Of a DNA stretch of 34,833 bases, positions 21,104-29,342 are shown piece after piece. Positions within the stretch are counted from its first letter, which is position 1; every line of letters starts with the position of its first letter. The position numbers and the translations under genes are program-made. Under the pieces are notes generated by a model, which had not been told where the DNA came from, made no database searches, and saw nothing but the letters and a program-made list of their open reading frames with translations. Origin of the DNA: Hysterium pulicare CBS 123377 (taxonomy: Eukaryota > Ascomycota > Dothideomycetes > Hysteriales > Hysteriaceae); assembly GCA_000467715.1 (NCBI GenBank), contig AJFK01000744.1:1-34833 (forward strand), given 5' to 3'.

Positions 21104-21565
21104 TCAGGAAGCTGAGCAATCGTGCTTGCACGTGCACTTGTAATCGTCTGCCGGTACCTTCCAAGCACTATCGAATATATGAGTATAACTCCCATTGTTA
21201 GAGCTTTTCACAACTTACCTGAAATACCATTGTTCATAAAAGCGATCTCCCGTTCCCCTGTTGTCGAGTGCGTCCGCGAACCCGTCGACGCACGTATCAT
21301 GATCCATTTCCCAAGGCGTCACACCCCTGTAGCCCAGAAAGAATGACCACACGAAATCGGAAGTGTACGTATAGCAGGCGCGTTCCTGGTGATAGCTCGC
21401 GTTATACGTATGCGTGAATTGGGTACATAGGGAAGGCAGAGTCATGATCGTGGTGTGAATATTGTCACTTGTTGGTACGTTTGGATCTGGGCTACCGCTC
21501 GCGGGTATGCCGGAAGTAGTGGAGATAAGGCTGGAGATAAAGTAGAGAAGGCGTTGGAGATGCAT
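21104..21565 (-). CDS. Small secreted protein, tandem family member A
   Basis: Two exons, 21565-21219 and 21167-21104, with a 51-bp GTAAGT...TAG phase-2 intron (branch CTAAC), give 136 residues. A hydrophobic N-terminus (about 1-19) looks like a signal peptide. The mature part has Cys47, Cys64 (in ACYTY), Cys92 (in DTCVDGFADAL) and, in the last exon, Cys127 followed by CTCKHDC, so this member has three extra cysteines at its end. The order of cysteines, the 'C-x-D/G-G-F/M-x-x-A-L/M' block and the place and phase of the intron agree with the other members at 22127 and 23133, and the first three features also with 24536. There is no similarity I can name. It would be secreted, possibly an effector acting on a host or competitor; that is inference from size, signal peptide and local amplification. 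Confidence 0.75.
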
Positions 21566-22126
21566 CGTAGCTTGGGGATCGATCGTACTTGAAGCTTCAA
21601 AGAGTCTGGTTTGTAGATTGTGAATATGTGGGCTTGAAAAAGCTTTTAATGAAGAGTGATCTTAATCGAGTGTCTGTTTCGTTGAGCAGTTGTGTAAAAT
21701 TGAAGATAATTAATGGTAGGAGTTTGTGTAAAGATTTATAGAGGATAAAAAATCACGTACAAGCTAGAAATGACATTCATACAAGAGTAATACAGATCCA
21801 GTCATAGCGAAAGCAGTTATAGCAAGTAGTTATAGCAAAGGTAGTTATAGCAAAAGTAATTATAGCAAGTAGTTATAGCAAATAGTTATAGCAAACACAG
21901 TTATAGCAAAAGTAATTCTAGCAAGTAGTCATTGCAAAAGCAATTATAGCAAAAAACAGTTATCAACTCCTTGAACGGTAGAGTCAATTCAAGATAGCAC
22001 ATTCGCAAATCCAATTCCAGCCAACATCAGCCCATCCCAGACAACGGTGTCAATCGGAAACAGAATAGAATGAACTATGGACTATTCGGTTCGTTCCACC
22101 GGGAAACAATAGTAAAAAGCCGTGCT
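21566..22126. other. Intergenic region between family members A and B, containing a minisatellite
   Basis: These 561 bp are AT-rich. They contain the promoter of member A, the short tandem repeat at 21801-21965 (listed separately) and the 3' flank of member B. Confidence 0.5.
21801..21965 (+). repeat. Minisatellite, about 11-12 units of 13-16 bp
   Basis: The unit GTTATAGCAA plus 3-6 variable bases (AAGTA, GTA, ATA, CACA) is repeated in tandem with small length and base differences. It lies 236 bp upstream of member A and downstream of member B. Units differ enough for this to be neither a perfect recent expansion nor an assembly artefact. Confidence 0.9.
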
Positions 22127-22590
22127 TTAAGAAGGGAATGTGTGAATACAGGCGACCGCGTCCGGACCCTCTACTACGGCGAAACTGAATACCATTAATA
22201 AGAGTACAGCACCATGTGGGTACTTGGAGTAAATGCATACTGAATATCGACTTCTTCGCCAGAGGCCCATTGATCGTTCTCAGTAAACCATTTGATCTGG
22301 CTGTCACAATTGTCGAGGCTTAAGGTGCCACTCTTTTTGCCCTTCTTGAGTCCGGCGTAGAGCTCGGCATGGTTGGAAAAGGTGTTTTTGGCGATTGGAA
22401 TCGCGGCGCATGTCACCCTATGGCTACCCGCGCCAGAGTTGCCTTTCTGTTGATAGGATCCTTGAAGATCATAGCAAATGGCATCGGCTCTGCCTTGTAT
22501 GGCTTGCAAGTAGTCGCTTACGGATGGGGTATACGCAATGGTTGAAGAAATGAGGACCATGGTTCCGCCGAGGAGACTGAGGAGACGCAT
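22127..22590 (-). CDS. Small secreted protein, tandem family member B
   Basis: Two exons, 22590-22241 and 22184-22127, joined by a 56-bp GTATGC...CAG phase-2 intron, give 135 residues. Without splicing the frame ends 15 codons after the donor, in a tail unlike the other members. With splicing the tail becomes 'HFAVVEGPDAVACIHTFPS', which aligns with the last exons of members A and C. Signal peptide about 1-19 (LLGGTMVLISSTIAY). Cysteines: Cys39 (AICYDLQGSY), Cys61 (RVTC), Cys95 (DNCDSQ) and Cys129 in the last exon. The C1-C2, C2-C3 and C3-C4 spacings are 22, 34 and 34 residues against 17, 28 and 35 in A. A lysine-rich loop (GLKKGKKSG) between C2 and C3 is unique to this copy. Function is unknown. 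Confidence 0.72.
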
Positions 22591-23132
22591 CTTGACTCGG
22601 ACTTCGGTGTATCGCGGGAAAAGTTGTAATATATAGCTGATAAATTTCGAATAACGATGAAGAGTATTCGTAGGTTTAAAAAAACTTGATGATAATTATG
22701 TATGAGAAACTTGTGAGATCGAGTGTGTTACGGAGAAGGATATTGAGAAGAAAAGGGAAACGAGTAGATATTATATGCCGACCCTCAGTTGAGTCAAGTC
22801 TATATCGTCATTGAAAGGGAAGCAACTTGAAGATAGAAAGAAGAAAATATGATTCTTGTGTGTAGTACATTCAATTAGTCAAATACATGTTGTCATATAG
22901 TACAAGTCGCAAAATAGAGAAACAAAGAAAGACTCCTCCGCTCCACTAAGCCGCAATGAAATTGGGGATGAGAATAGCCATGAGGCCGGCAAAGCATTCT
23001 ATCAAAATGAAAGGAGGAAAGAAAACTAAAAGTCTTAGAATCACCAAGGCCTTTAATTAAAGAAGTGAGATATCAGAAGACCAGCACTAACTTCCGTTAT
23101 GTTTCGCCCAAGCGTCCAGTCACTGACTTTGT
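22591..23132. promoter_or_regulatory. Intergenic region upstream of member B and downstream of member C
   Basis: These 542 bp are AT-rich. At 22792-22805 the plus strand reads AGTCAAGTCTATAT, about 203 bp before the ATG of member B; a near-identical element lies at the same distance before member C. No gene is seen. Confidence 0.4.
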
Positions 23133-23639
23133 TCACCAAAAACCTTGAAACACGCATGGGATCGTAGAGTTTGGTGGTTCCGTCGTAATTTTGAAGCTAC
23201 AACCTGGGTCAGCGGTGCTTCAAATGGAAGAGTTTACATTGGCATACGTGTAGGTCCACAGGTCATCCGTCCATGCCGTACCACTTGACGCATCTTTCCA
23301 AGCGCTTAACGCATTTGTCATGCCCCCCCAACACGTATCGAAGGTCATGTTGGTTTCCTTTCCAAGGGATTGCGTTTCACTGAGTGAGACGTTAACTGTG
23401 AGGTAGTTGTTGCTGATTGCGTCGAATTTGTAACATATAAATTTGTCATAGGTGATCGAGCTCTGGTTTCCCGTCTCAAGGATAAAAGGGAATGCTCCTT
23501 GAGTGTCATTGCAGAGTCTGCCACGTACTGCTTCCGCAACGATTCGGATCTCGGTGGAGGGGGGCATCGAATCAGTCAGCAAGGCCGAGACTGAGGAAAT
23601 TAAAACAGCGGAGTAGCCGATAAATGTGAAGAGATGCAT
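23133..23639 (-). CDS. Small secreted protein, tandem family member C
   Basis: Exons 23639-23248 and 23196-23133, separated by a 51-bp GTATGC...TAG phase-2 intron with a CTGAC branch site, give 151 residues. An alternative CAG acceptor 5 bp upstream would close the frame at once, so the TAG acceptor is chosen; the resulting tail 'FKITTEPPNSTIPCVFQGFW' matches the pattern of members A and B (F, then P, then Cys). The signal peptide covers about residues 1-19. Cysteines: Cys43 (RLCNDTQGAF), Cys69 (ICYKF), Cys103 (DTCWGGMTNAL) and Cys145. Several Asn-x-Ser/Thr sites (NDT, NQS, NVS, NMT, NST) would be N-glycosylated if secreted. 'LCNDTQGAF' and 'GNQSSITYDKFICY' are closest to member D ('TQGPF', 'GNQTRMICY'), so C and D look like sister copies. 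Function is unknown. Confidence 0.78.
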
Positions 23640-24535
23640 GATGAACTAGTAGTCGAATCTGAATGAATTTGGAGGATCCTGGTAGGATGTCGATAGCGAA
23701 GAATCTGTTCAGGTATGACCGATATTATGGTCAGGATTGCGAAGTGACTTTAAGCTGGTTTGTGATTGTATTTCGTGATAGCGAAGTTCGAGAATGTTAG
23801 GTAAATGGAGTGGAAACGTGAGGAAGATGAGGTATTTGACCTAGTCAAGATATATTGACTTGGCTTGGAAGTATCGCTTGACTCTTTTGCTCTCGAGGCC
23901 CGTGCGGCAAGGTTACTGATAGTTCTGATTGACTGGTGTTGGTCATCAGAATGCGGTACAGGTAAGAGATGTGGCACCCGCAGTGAAGTTACTCATCGAT
24001 GATAAGAATACGTCATCCAATGACTGCTTCGGAGTGGAGTCTCAGCACAACCTGCGAAAGCGGTACTGCAATGGTATATTTTCGGGACGAGATTATGAAT
24101 CACCGGGTGTACTGTCAAGGGATGGGCTTAGGGCCAGACCAGAATAGCTGGAGTGAAAATATGTAGCCCAGTACAGCGCAAAGTGAAATTGATCAACTGT
24201 CTAGATGTACAAGATATGAAATGGCAAGAAAACCCACACGTTTGTCAGCATTTGTGGGACTTGCTGCAAATAGAGTCACCAGCGGCGAGCAGACGTTAGA
24301 CTATTGAGTCGAGTTACAACTTGCGGGCCATCCAATGATGCCCTGGCAAAGTGGAGGGCCGCACCAAAAAGGATCCGGGGGAGCCCCAGCAGCAGTCCCG
24401 TTCTGCACCTCATAAAAGGAAACACTTGCATAGATTCAGCTCGTGTTCACTTGTCAAAAGTATGTAAACTTACAAATAGCTCCACCAACCCGTACCATAA
24501 GTCTTAAGGAACGGGGCCATGGGCCTAGATTCGCT
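23640..24535. other. Intergenic region between members C and D
   Basis: It contains the upstream region of member C, with AGTCAAGATATAT at 23843-23855 about 205 bp before its ATG, and then, from about 24535 down to about 24300 on the minus strand, DNA that still resembles the tail region of the family (see member D). No other gene is seen. Confidence 0.45.
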
Positions 24536-24853
24536 CTATGCCGACATCGCATGTGTAAAGCCATCTAAACAGGACCCAGTACCTTGTTGCGCTGAATAGA
24601 ATTTACCATGTGGCAATGGCATATTGAACGAAGAACCGAAGATGAAGTAGTTGCTAGCGTTGCGGCCCGAATAACAGATCATTCTAGTTTGGTTTCCGGG
24701 CTGTGTGGAGAACGGTCCTTGCGTAGAATATCCGCAAACATATCTTAAGGTATCATTGATGGACCGTCCCAGACCGAAAGTGGCGTTATCGTTCATCGTC
24801 AAGGCGGCCGAAGTGAAAAGGAGTAAGAGAGCAGACAGAGTTGGGAGTCGCAT
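24536..24853 (-). CDS. Small secreted protein, tandem family member D, shorter than its relatives
   Basis: A single open exon of 105 residues from the ATG at 24853. The signal peptide (about residues 1-19, LSALLLLFTSAALT) is the most typical of the four. Cys40 (YVCGYSTQGPF), Cys60 (MICYSGR) and Cys95 (GSCLDGFTHAM) align with C1-C3 of the family; Asn-linked glycosylation sites are present. The frame closes soon after the third cysteine block, before the intron and fourth-cysteine exon found in A, B and C. DNA beyond the end still looks related to that missing tail, so this copy may be decaying, or it may now make a shorter protein. It is closest to member C. Function is unknown. Confidence 0.6.
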   Translation of the reverse strand: MRLPTLSALLLLFTSAALTMNDNATFGLGRSINDTLRYVCGYSTQGPFSTQPGNQTRMICYSGRNASNYFIFGSSFNMPLPHGKFYSAQQGTGSCLDGFTHAMSA

Positions 24854-25565
24854 GATGAAGCGTGGCCACGAGAAATCGAGATCGAGAATAGTGTTGTATT
24901 AAGAATATCGTAGTATCATCGATTCTAGCTGGAGCAAAGGAGGATCAAGCCAAATATTGAGCCGTGATAAAGCAAATAGATATTGAGAAGAAGAGATGTA
25001 GAGATCTGGTAGGAATATTCTGAATAGAGATATGGTTATAAATGATCCGAAAATTGATCTGCTTGTAGCGGTGGTGAAGTGTGTAACGTTGTAGATGTGG
25101 AAGATGGAAGAACACCATATACGTTTGACGCCGCTCGATGACTGTCGGGCTGGAGTCGCCAAAGGATGTATGACTGGGACCTACTCTTCAAGTTGATTCT
25201 TCGATGGGGCTGACTACTCTTCCACCAACATCATTCTTCAATACCAGTGAAATCTGTTAACGAACCAACCAATCCACTCCCCTCATTCCAAACATCTATC
25301 AATATCGAAAGCAACATACCTCGGTCTTTCGCATACGACTCCTTTAAACTTTGAGAACGAAGTCAGCTATCCGCACAAGCTGAAAGAGCGGCCTTGCCAA
25401 TACGAAAGCCGGTACGCTTACTCAACCTGTCGTTCGCCAACGCGAAGCAAGATACTTCGACCATTTGAGAACCCCTTCTGCGGACTGGACGCCCTAAAAC
25501 GGGGAGACTTCGACTATCGCACAGCTTACATCGACCCCATCTCACAAGTGAATCCATCAATAAAG
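24854..25565. promoter_or_regulatory. Divergent region between member D and the secreted protein at 25566
   Basis: These 712 bp separate two divergent starts and should contain both promoters. No TATA box stands out, and short open frames on both strands have no recognisable motif. Confidence 0.4.
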
Positions 25566-25901
25566 ATGAGGCTCAACGTTCTTTCAAGCCTTATGGCCTA
25601 TCTGGCGCTCACGACAGCTGAGCCAAAGAAGAAGAAACCTTCCCCAACCCCTGATTCAACTCCAACTCCAACATTGACACTATGCGGCCCTTTGTGCACC
25701 TCGAATTTTGCCGAAGTGGAATTTTGTCTCACTGGTGGCGGACCTCCTAACTGCATCGAAGGACAATGGAACGATTACGTGAGTATATCCAGTGTCGAAA
25801 GTCGAGAGCTCCCGTTTAGAAATGAGAGTACAACGCTGATACAAACAATCCTGAAGTCCGACTGTTGTCATAACAATGACTACCCAGATCCCGTTGACTA
25901 G
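25566..25901 (+). CDS. Small secreted cysteine-rich protein, unrelated to the tandem family
   Basis: The ATG at 25566 opens MRLNVLSSLMAYLALTTAEP, a signal peptide, followed by a basic KKKK stretch and a Ser/Thr/Pro repeat linker (PTPDSTPTPTLTL). The cysteine region is CGPLC, EFC, PNC and, near the end, DCC: six cysteines. The frame is open throughout (111 residues), but a strong GTGAGT donor at 25779 and an AG acceptor ending at 25856, with a CTGAT branch-like site between, define a 78-bp in-frame intron. Its removal gives 85 residues and brings the last two cysteines close to the others. I favour the spliced form; the unspliced one cannot be excluded from sequence. The family is not recognised. 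It lies between the tandem cluster and the xylanase, so it adds to the secreted genes of this island. Confidence 0.65.
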   Translation: MRLNVLSSLMAYLALTTAEPKKKKPSPTPDSTPTPTLTLCGPLCTSNFAEVEFCLTGGGPPNCIEGQWNDYVSISSVESRELPFRNESTTLIQTILKSDCCHNNDYPDPVD

Positions 25902-27239
25902 ACGCTGTCGGGGTAGATGATGAAGCTGCAATGATGGCCAAGTGCATGTATCGGGATGCTGTGGGTGGGTGGAGCATATCGTCCTAGATGGGCAGTATTC
26001 ATAGAAGATTGCGGTATTTGGTTTGAAATTGTTTAGTGAGCACTGGCTGCCTGTGACTGTAATGTAGTTAATAAGAAACTGTTGTGATCTAATCTAAAGA
26101 TATCATTGAGAAGACTGTAATTTAGTATAACATTGGGGTAAATATGGAATGCATTGATAACGACTTGACGATTAAGCTCCATAGAGTCCATGGCGCCTAA
26201 ACCTTAAGCCTGGGAAGACTATCCGTTCGAATCTTGTTTCGCAGATATGTAACTATCAGCGTGAAATAATTGGAAGACATCGAGGAGAATGATATTGTAA
26301 GGACTGGCGATGCTTCCCGCTGTTGAATTGGGACTTGCTGAAGAAGGTGTTCATGCGGGTTCAATAGGAACCGGCCGACGTTGAGAGCATCTGCGTAATC
26401 GTTGTTTAGGTCCATTCATCTCCATCGAAGTTCGGAATAGAATAACGTGATTGGAGTTCTTTCGAATCACAAAAATTGCTTTCCCATGTTCAAGCTTGTG
26501 CACAAGAGGGATACTACGACGTGTGGGGGATTGGAGAACAGGTGCGTTCAAAATGCGATCTTCGTGTTATCGGTCGACGATGATGTCAACTGCAACTCGG
26601 TTGCCTCGAAAGAAGCAGCACATGACTCGCGCGCATGGCGGACCGACGAACCCCTTCCCGCGTCTCCACACTTCAACCCTACCCTCCCGACGGTAGAAAG
26701 GAAGCTACAACACCCTCCGACATCTTCACGAAACTATTGAAAAGCGGCAAGGTGAAAACGAGAACCGGGACAATGCCCAACGAAGCCAAACTACCCTCGG
26801 GGTGCCTGCTGACGCGTTGTGCATTGAAGCGCGAACCCAATTCCAGCCGTCTTCATCTATATCACGGCCCTAGCCTCCTCCACTGTTTCGAATCAGCGAC
26901 CCTGAATATATCAAACAAACCCAGAGCACCACCCACCAACCGTCACGAGGAACTTATTCTCCGGTCTTTCTTGAATCCAGGTTCGGTTCCGTCGTCTATA
27001 TTGGATTTCGGCTGCCAAGCTTCTCTGCGTACCCGGTTTTGACTTCAGGCAGAATTTAGAGTGTCGACGGAAGTTCCTGGATTTCAGGACTCTTGCAGAT
27101 CTCTTTTGGAGATGTTTTGGATTGGAGAAGATGTATATATACTGCAATGGATCTTCGTTCCTTGGCTCTTGTCCCTATCCCTGTCGCTGAGGCCTTCGAA
27201 TTCTCGCTCGATACTCTTTGTCGTTAATCTTTATTCATC
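25902..27239. promoter_or_regulatory. Long upstream region of the GH10 xylanase gene
   Basis: This 1.3-kb stretch has no firm gene. The first part is the 3' flank of the secreted-protein gene. A GC-richer block (26600-26900) has an open frame of 135 codons with an ATG but no recognisable content. One CTAGCC (complement of GGCTAG, an XlnR-type GGCTAR site) lies at 26870-26875, about 370 bp before the ATG; a single site may be chance. Confidence 0.35.
27133..27141 (+). promoter_or_regulatory. TATA box of the GH10 xylanase gene
   Basis: TATATATAC lies about 100 bp before the ATG at 27240, followed by a CT-rich leader, the usual arrangement for a strongly induced fungal gene. Confidence 0.55.
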
Positions 27240-28665
27240 ATGGCAATTGCTACCGCACTAACATTCTTTCTTGCTGCTACTGGTATTGTAGCATCTCCTG
27301 TGGAGTAAGTTGTCCAACCTTCGCAGTAACAAGCTCAATGATTGAAGTTGAGCTAATACAAATGCAGATACCGCGCTACAGATGGATTGAACACTCGTGC
27401 TATTGCTGCTGGCAAACAATACTTCGGGAGTGCCACCGATAATCCAGAATTGACAGATACCCCGTATGTCTCTGAGCTCAGCAATACAGCTGACTTTGGC
27501 CAAATCACTCCGGGTAATTCTATGAAGGTAGGACGATCCCCTGGTCATAGCTTTTCATGCCAGAAGGGCTGACACCCGAATAGTGGGATGCAGTTGAGCC
27601 TTCTCGTAATACATTCACCTATACGCAAGGCGACGCGATCGCAAGTCTAGCAAAGAAGAATGGCCAGAAGCTCCGCTGCCACAACCTCGTCTGGTACAGC
27701 CAGCTGCCATCATGGGGTACGCACTCAGCAACTGCTTAACCTCCCTCCAAAATCCATGCCTGACATATTTTCCAGTCTCCAACGGCGGTTTCGACAACGC
27801 CACCCTCATTAGTATCATGAAAAACCACATCACAAACGAAGTGACCCACTACAAAGGCCAATGCTACCACTGGGATGTCGTCAACGAAGCCCTGAACGAA
27901 GACGGCACCTACCGTCAAAACGTATTCTACACAACCATCGGCCCAGCCTACATCCCCATTGCCTTCGCGACCGCCGCAGCCGCCGACCCCAGCGCAAAAC
28001 TCTACTATAACGATTACAACATCGAGTATACGGGTGCGAAATCCACGGGCGCGCAAAACATCGTCAAACTCATCAAACAATACGGCGCCAAAATCGACGG
28101 CGTGGGTTTCCAGTCACACTTCATAGTCGGCCAGACTCCTTCTCTATCCGCACAAACCAGCAACCTGAACACTTTCGTAGCTTTAGGTGTCGAAGTCGCG
28201 ATTACTGAACTCGACATCCGAACAACAACCCCCGAATCCACCTCCGCGCTGGCTCAACAGGCGCAAGACTATGCTAGCACCATTGGTGCTTGTCAAGCGG
28301 TCTCGAAATGTGTCGGTGTTACGATATGGGATTATACTGATAAGTACTCTTGGGTTCCGAATACCTTTTCTGGATACGGTGCCGCATTGCCTTGGGATAG
28401 CAATCTGCAGAAGAAAGCGAGTGTCTACAGTGCGATTGAAAATGCTTTTGGCTCTGGCTCTGGCTCTGGCTCTGGAACTGTTGCGACTTCTGCTGCGGCA
28501 ATCGTCTCTACAGCTGCTCCGGCTTCTACCTCAGCGGTTGCTGCTGCGGGAGGAACCGTTGCGAAATGGGGACAGTGCGGAGGCGTTGGGTATACTGGCG
28601 CTACAACTTGTGCGGACGGCAGCACCTGTACGAAGTCGAATGATTACTATTCGCAGTGTCTCTAA
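27240..28665 (+). CDS. GH10 endo-1,4-beta-xylanase with C-terminal CBM1 (4 exons)
   Basis: Exons 27240-27304, 27368-27527, 27584-27716 and 27776-28665, with introns of 63, 56 and 59 bp (phases 2, 0 and 1), give 415 residues. A signal peptide (about residues 1-19) precedes the catalytic domain, which begins '[21 protein letters not shown]' and continues '[14 protein letters not shown]' and '[15 protein letters not shown]', all typical of GH10. The acid/base is Glu157 in WDVVNEA and the nucleophile Glu264 in AITELD; '[15 protein letters not shown]' closes the (beta/alpha)8 barrel. A Gly-Ser repeat and an Ala/Ser/Thr linker lead to CBM1, '[15 protein letters not shown]' to the final YYSQCL. The enzyme hydrolyses internal xylan bonds outside the cell. 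Catalytic and binding residues are intact, so it should be active. With the cellobiohydrolase 10 kb away it forms a plant-wall-degrading pair. Confidence 0.96.
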
Positions 28666-29342
28666 AAGGCTAGTCAGGACGCTGGATTGAGTCGATGGGT
28701 CATATGCCTTGTTCTTTTACGCAAGTAACTTCTTTTATATATATACACTCAATTTAATCTGTATGTACATAGTTGCGGGCCGTTTTGCATGTAAGCAAAT
28801 TGCATTCAAAGAGGTAGGTCCTCCGTCTCGTATGCCTTTCTCCTCCTTGAGAGCTTCCCGCTCGTGTTACTGATTTCGAAGCTTTTCTTGGATATGTAAT
28901 AATACTTGAAATGTTTTAATACAGCTTATAGTCACTAGCAATTGTGAGCCTTGATAGCTGCAGCCCTATCGGAATCCATCCAATCAGTTCCAGGCTATTA
29001 AATATCTTGTAGGGATTAGATTACAGATCGATCTACCAAGCTCGATTTAGCCGCAGAGCTCGAGGACACCTTGACTTTGACCACACGACACCATTAAAAG
29101 TATGCTCTCGAAAAAAGTACTAGGGAGAAGACCCCCAAAACTTAAGACTTCTTGAACTTCTAGGTTTTAATCGAATCTTAGTCGAGACACAGCCTTCGTG
29201 TACACCGCTGCAGGATAGAGCATCCCCACCTATCCTTTGAGCTTCTTACCATCAAGTGATCCTTAATCAGCGAAGGTCAAGCGTGGTTCTCATACGTCAG
29301 CGCCAGTCCGAAAGCTTGTGGGCCATAGGCTAGGATATCACG
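28666..29342. other. Intergenic region between the xylanase and SET-domain genes
   Basis: These 677 bp contain the AT-rich xylanase 3' flank (TATATATATACA near 28737) and the promoter of the SET gene. No other feature was recognised. Confidence 0.5.

Noticed and set aside
26635-27042. Plus-strand ATG frame of 135 codons upstream of the xylanase
   Set aside because: Composition is basic and low in structure, there is no motif, and it lies in the promoter region of a strongly induced gene; GC-richness alone could keep it open.
28187-28690. 167-codon plus-strand frame inside the xylanase gene
   Set aside because: Alternative frame of a clear GH10/CBM1 coding sequence, Leu/Arg-rich as expected for a shadow.
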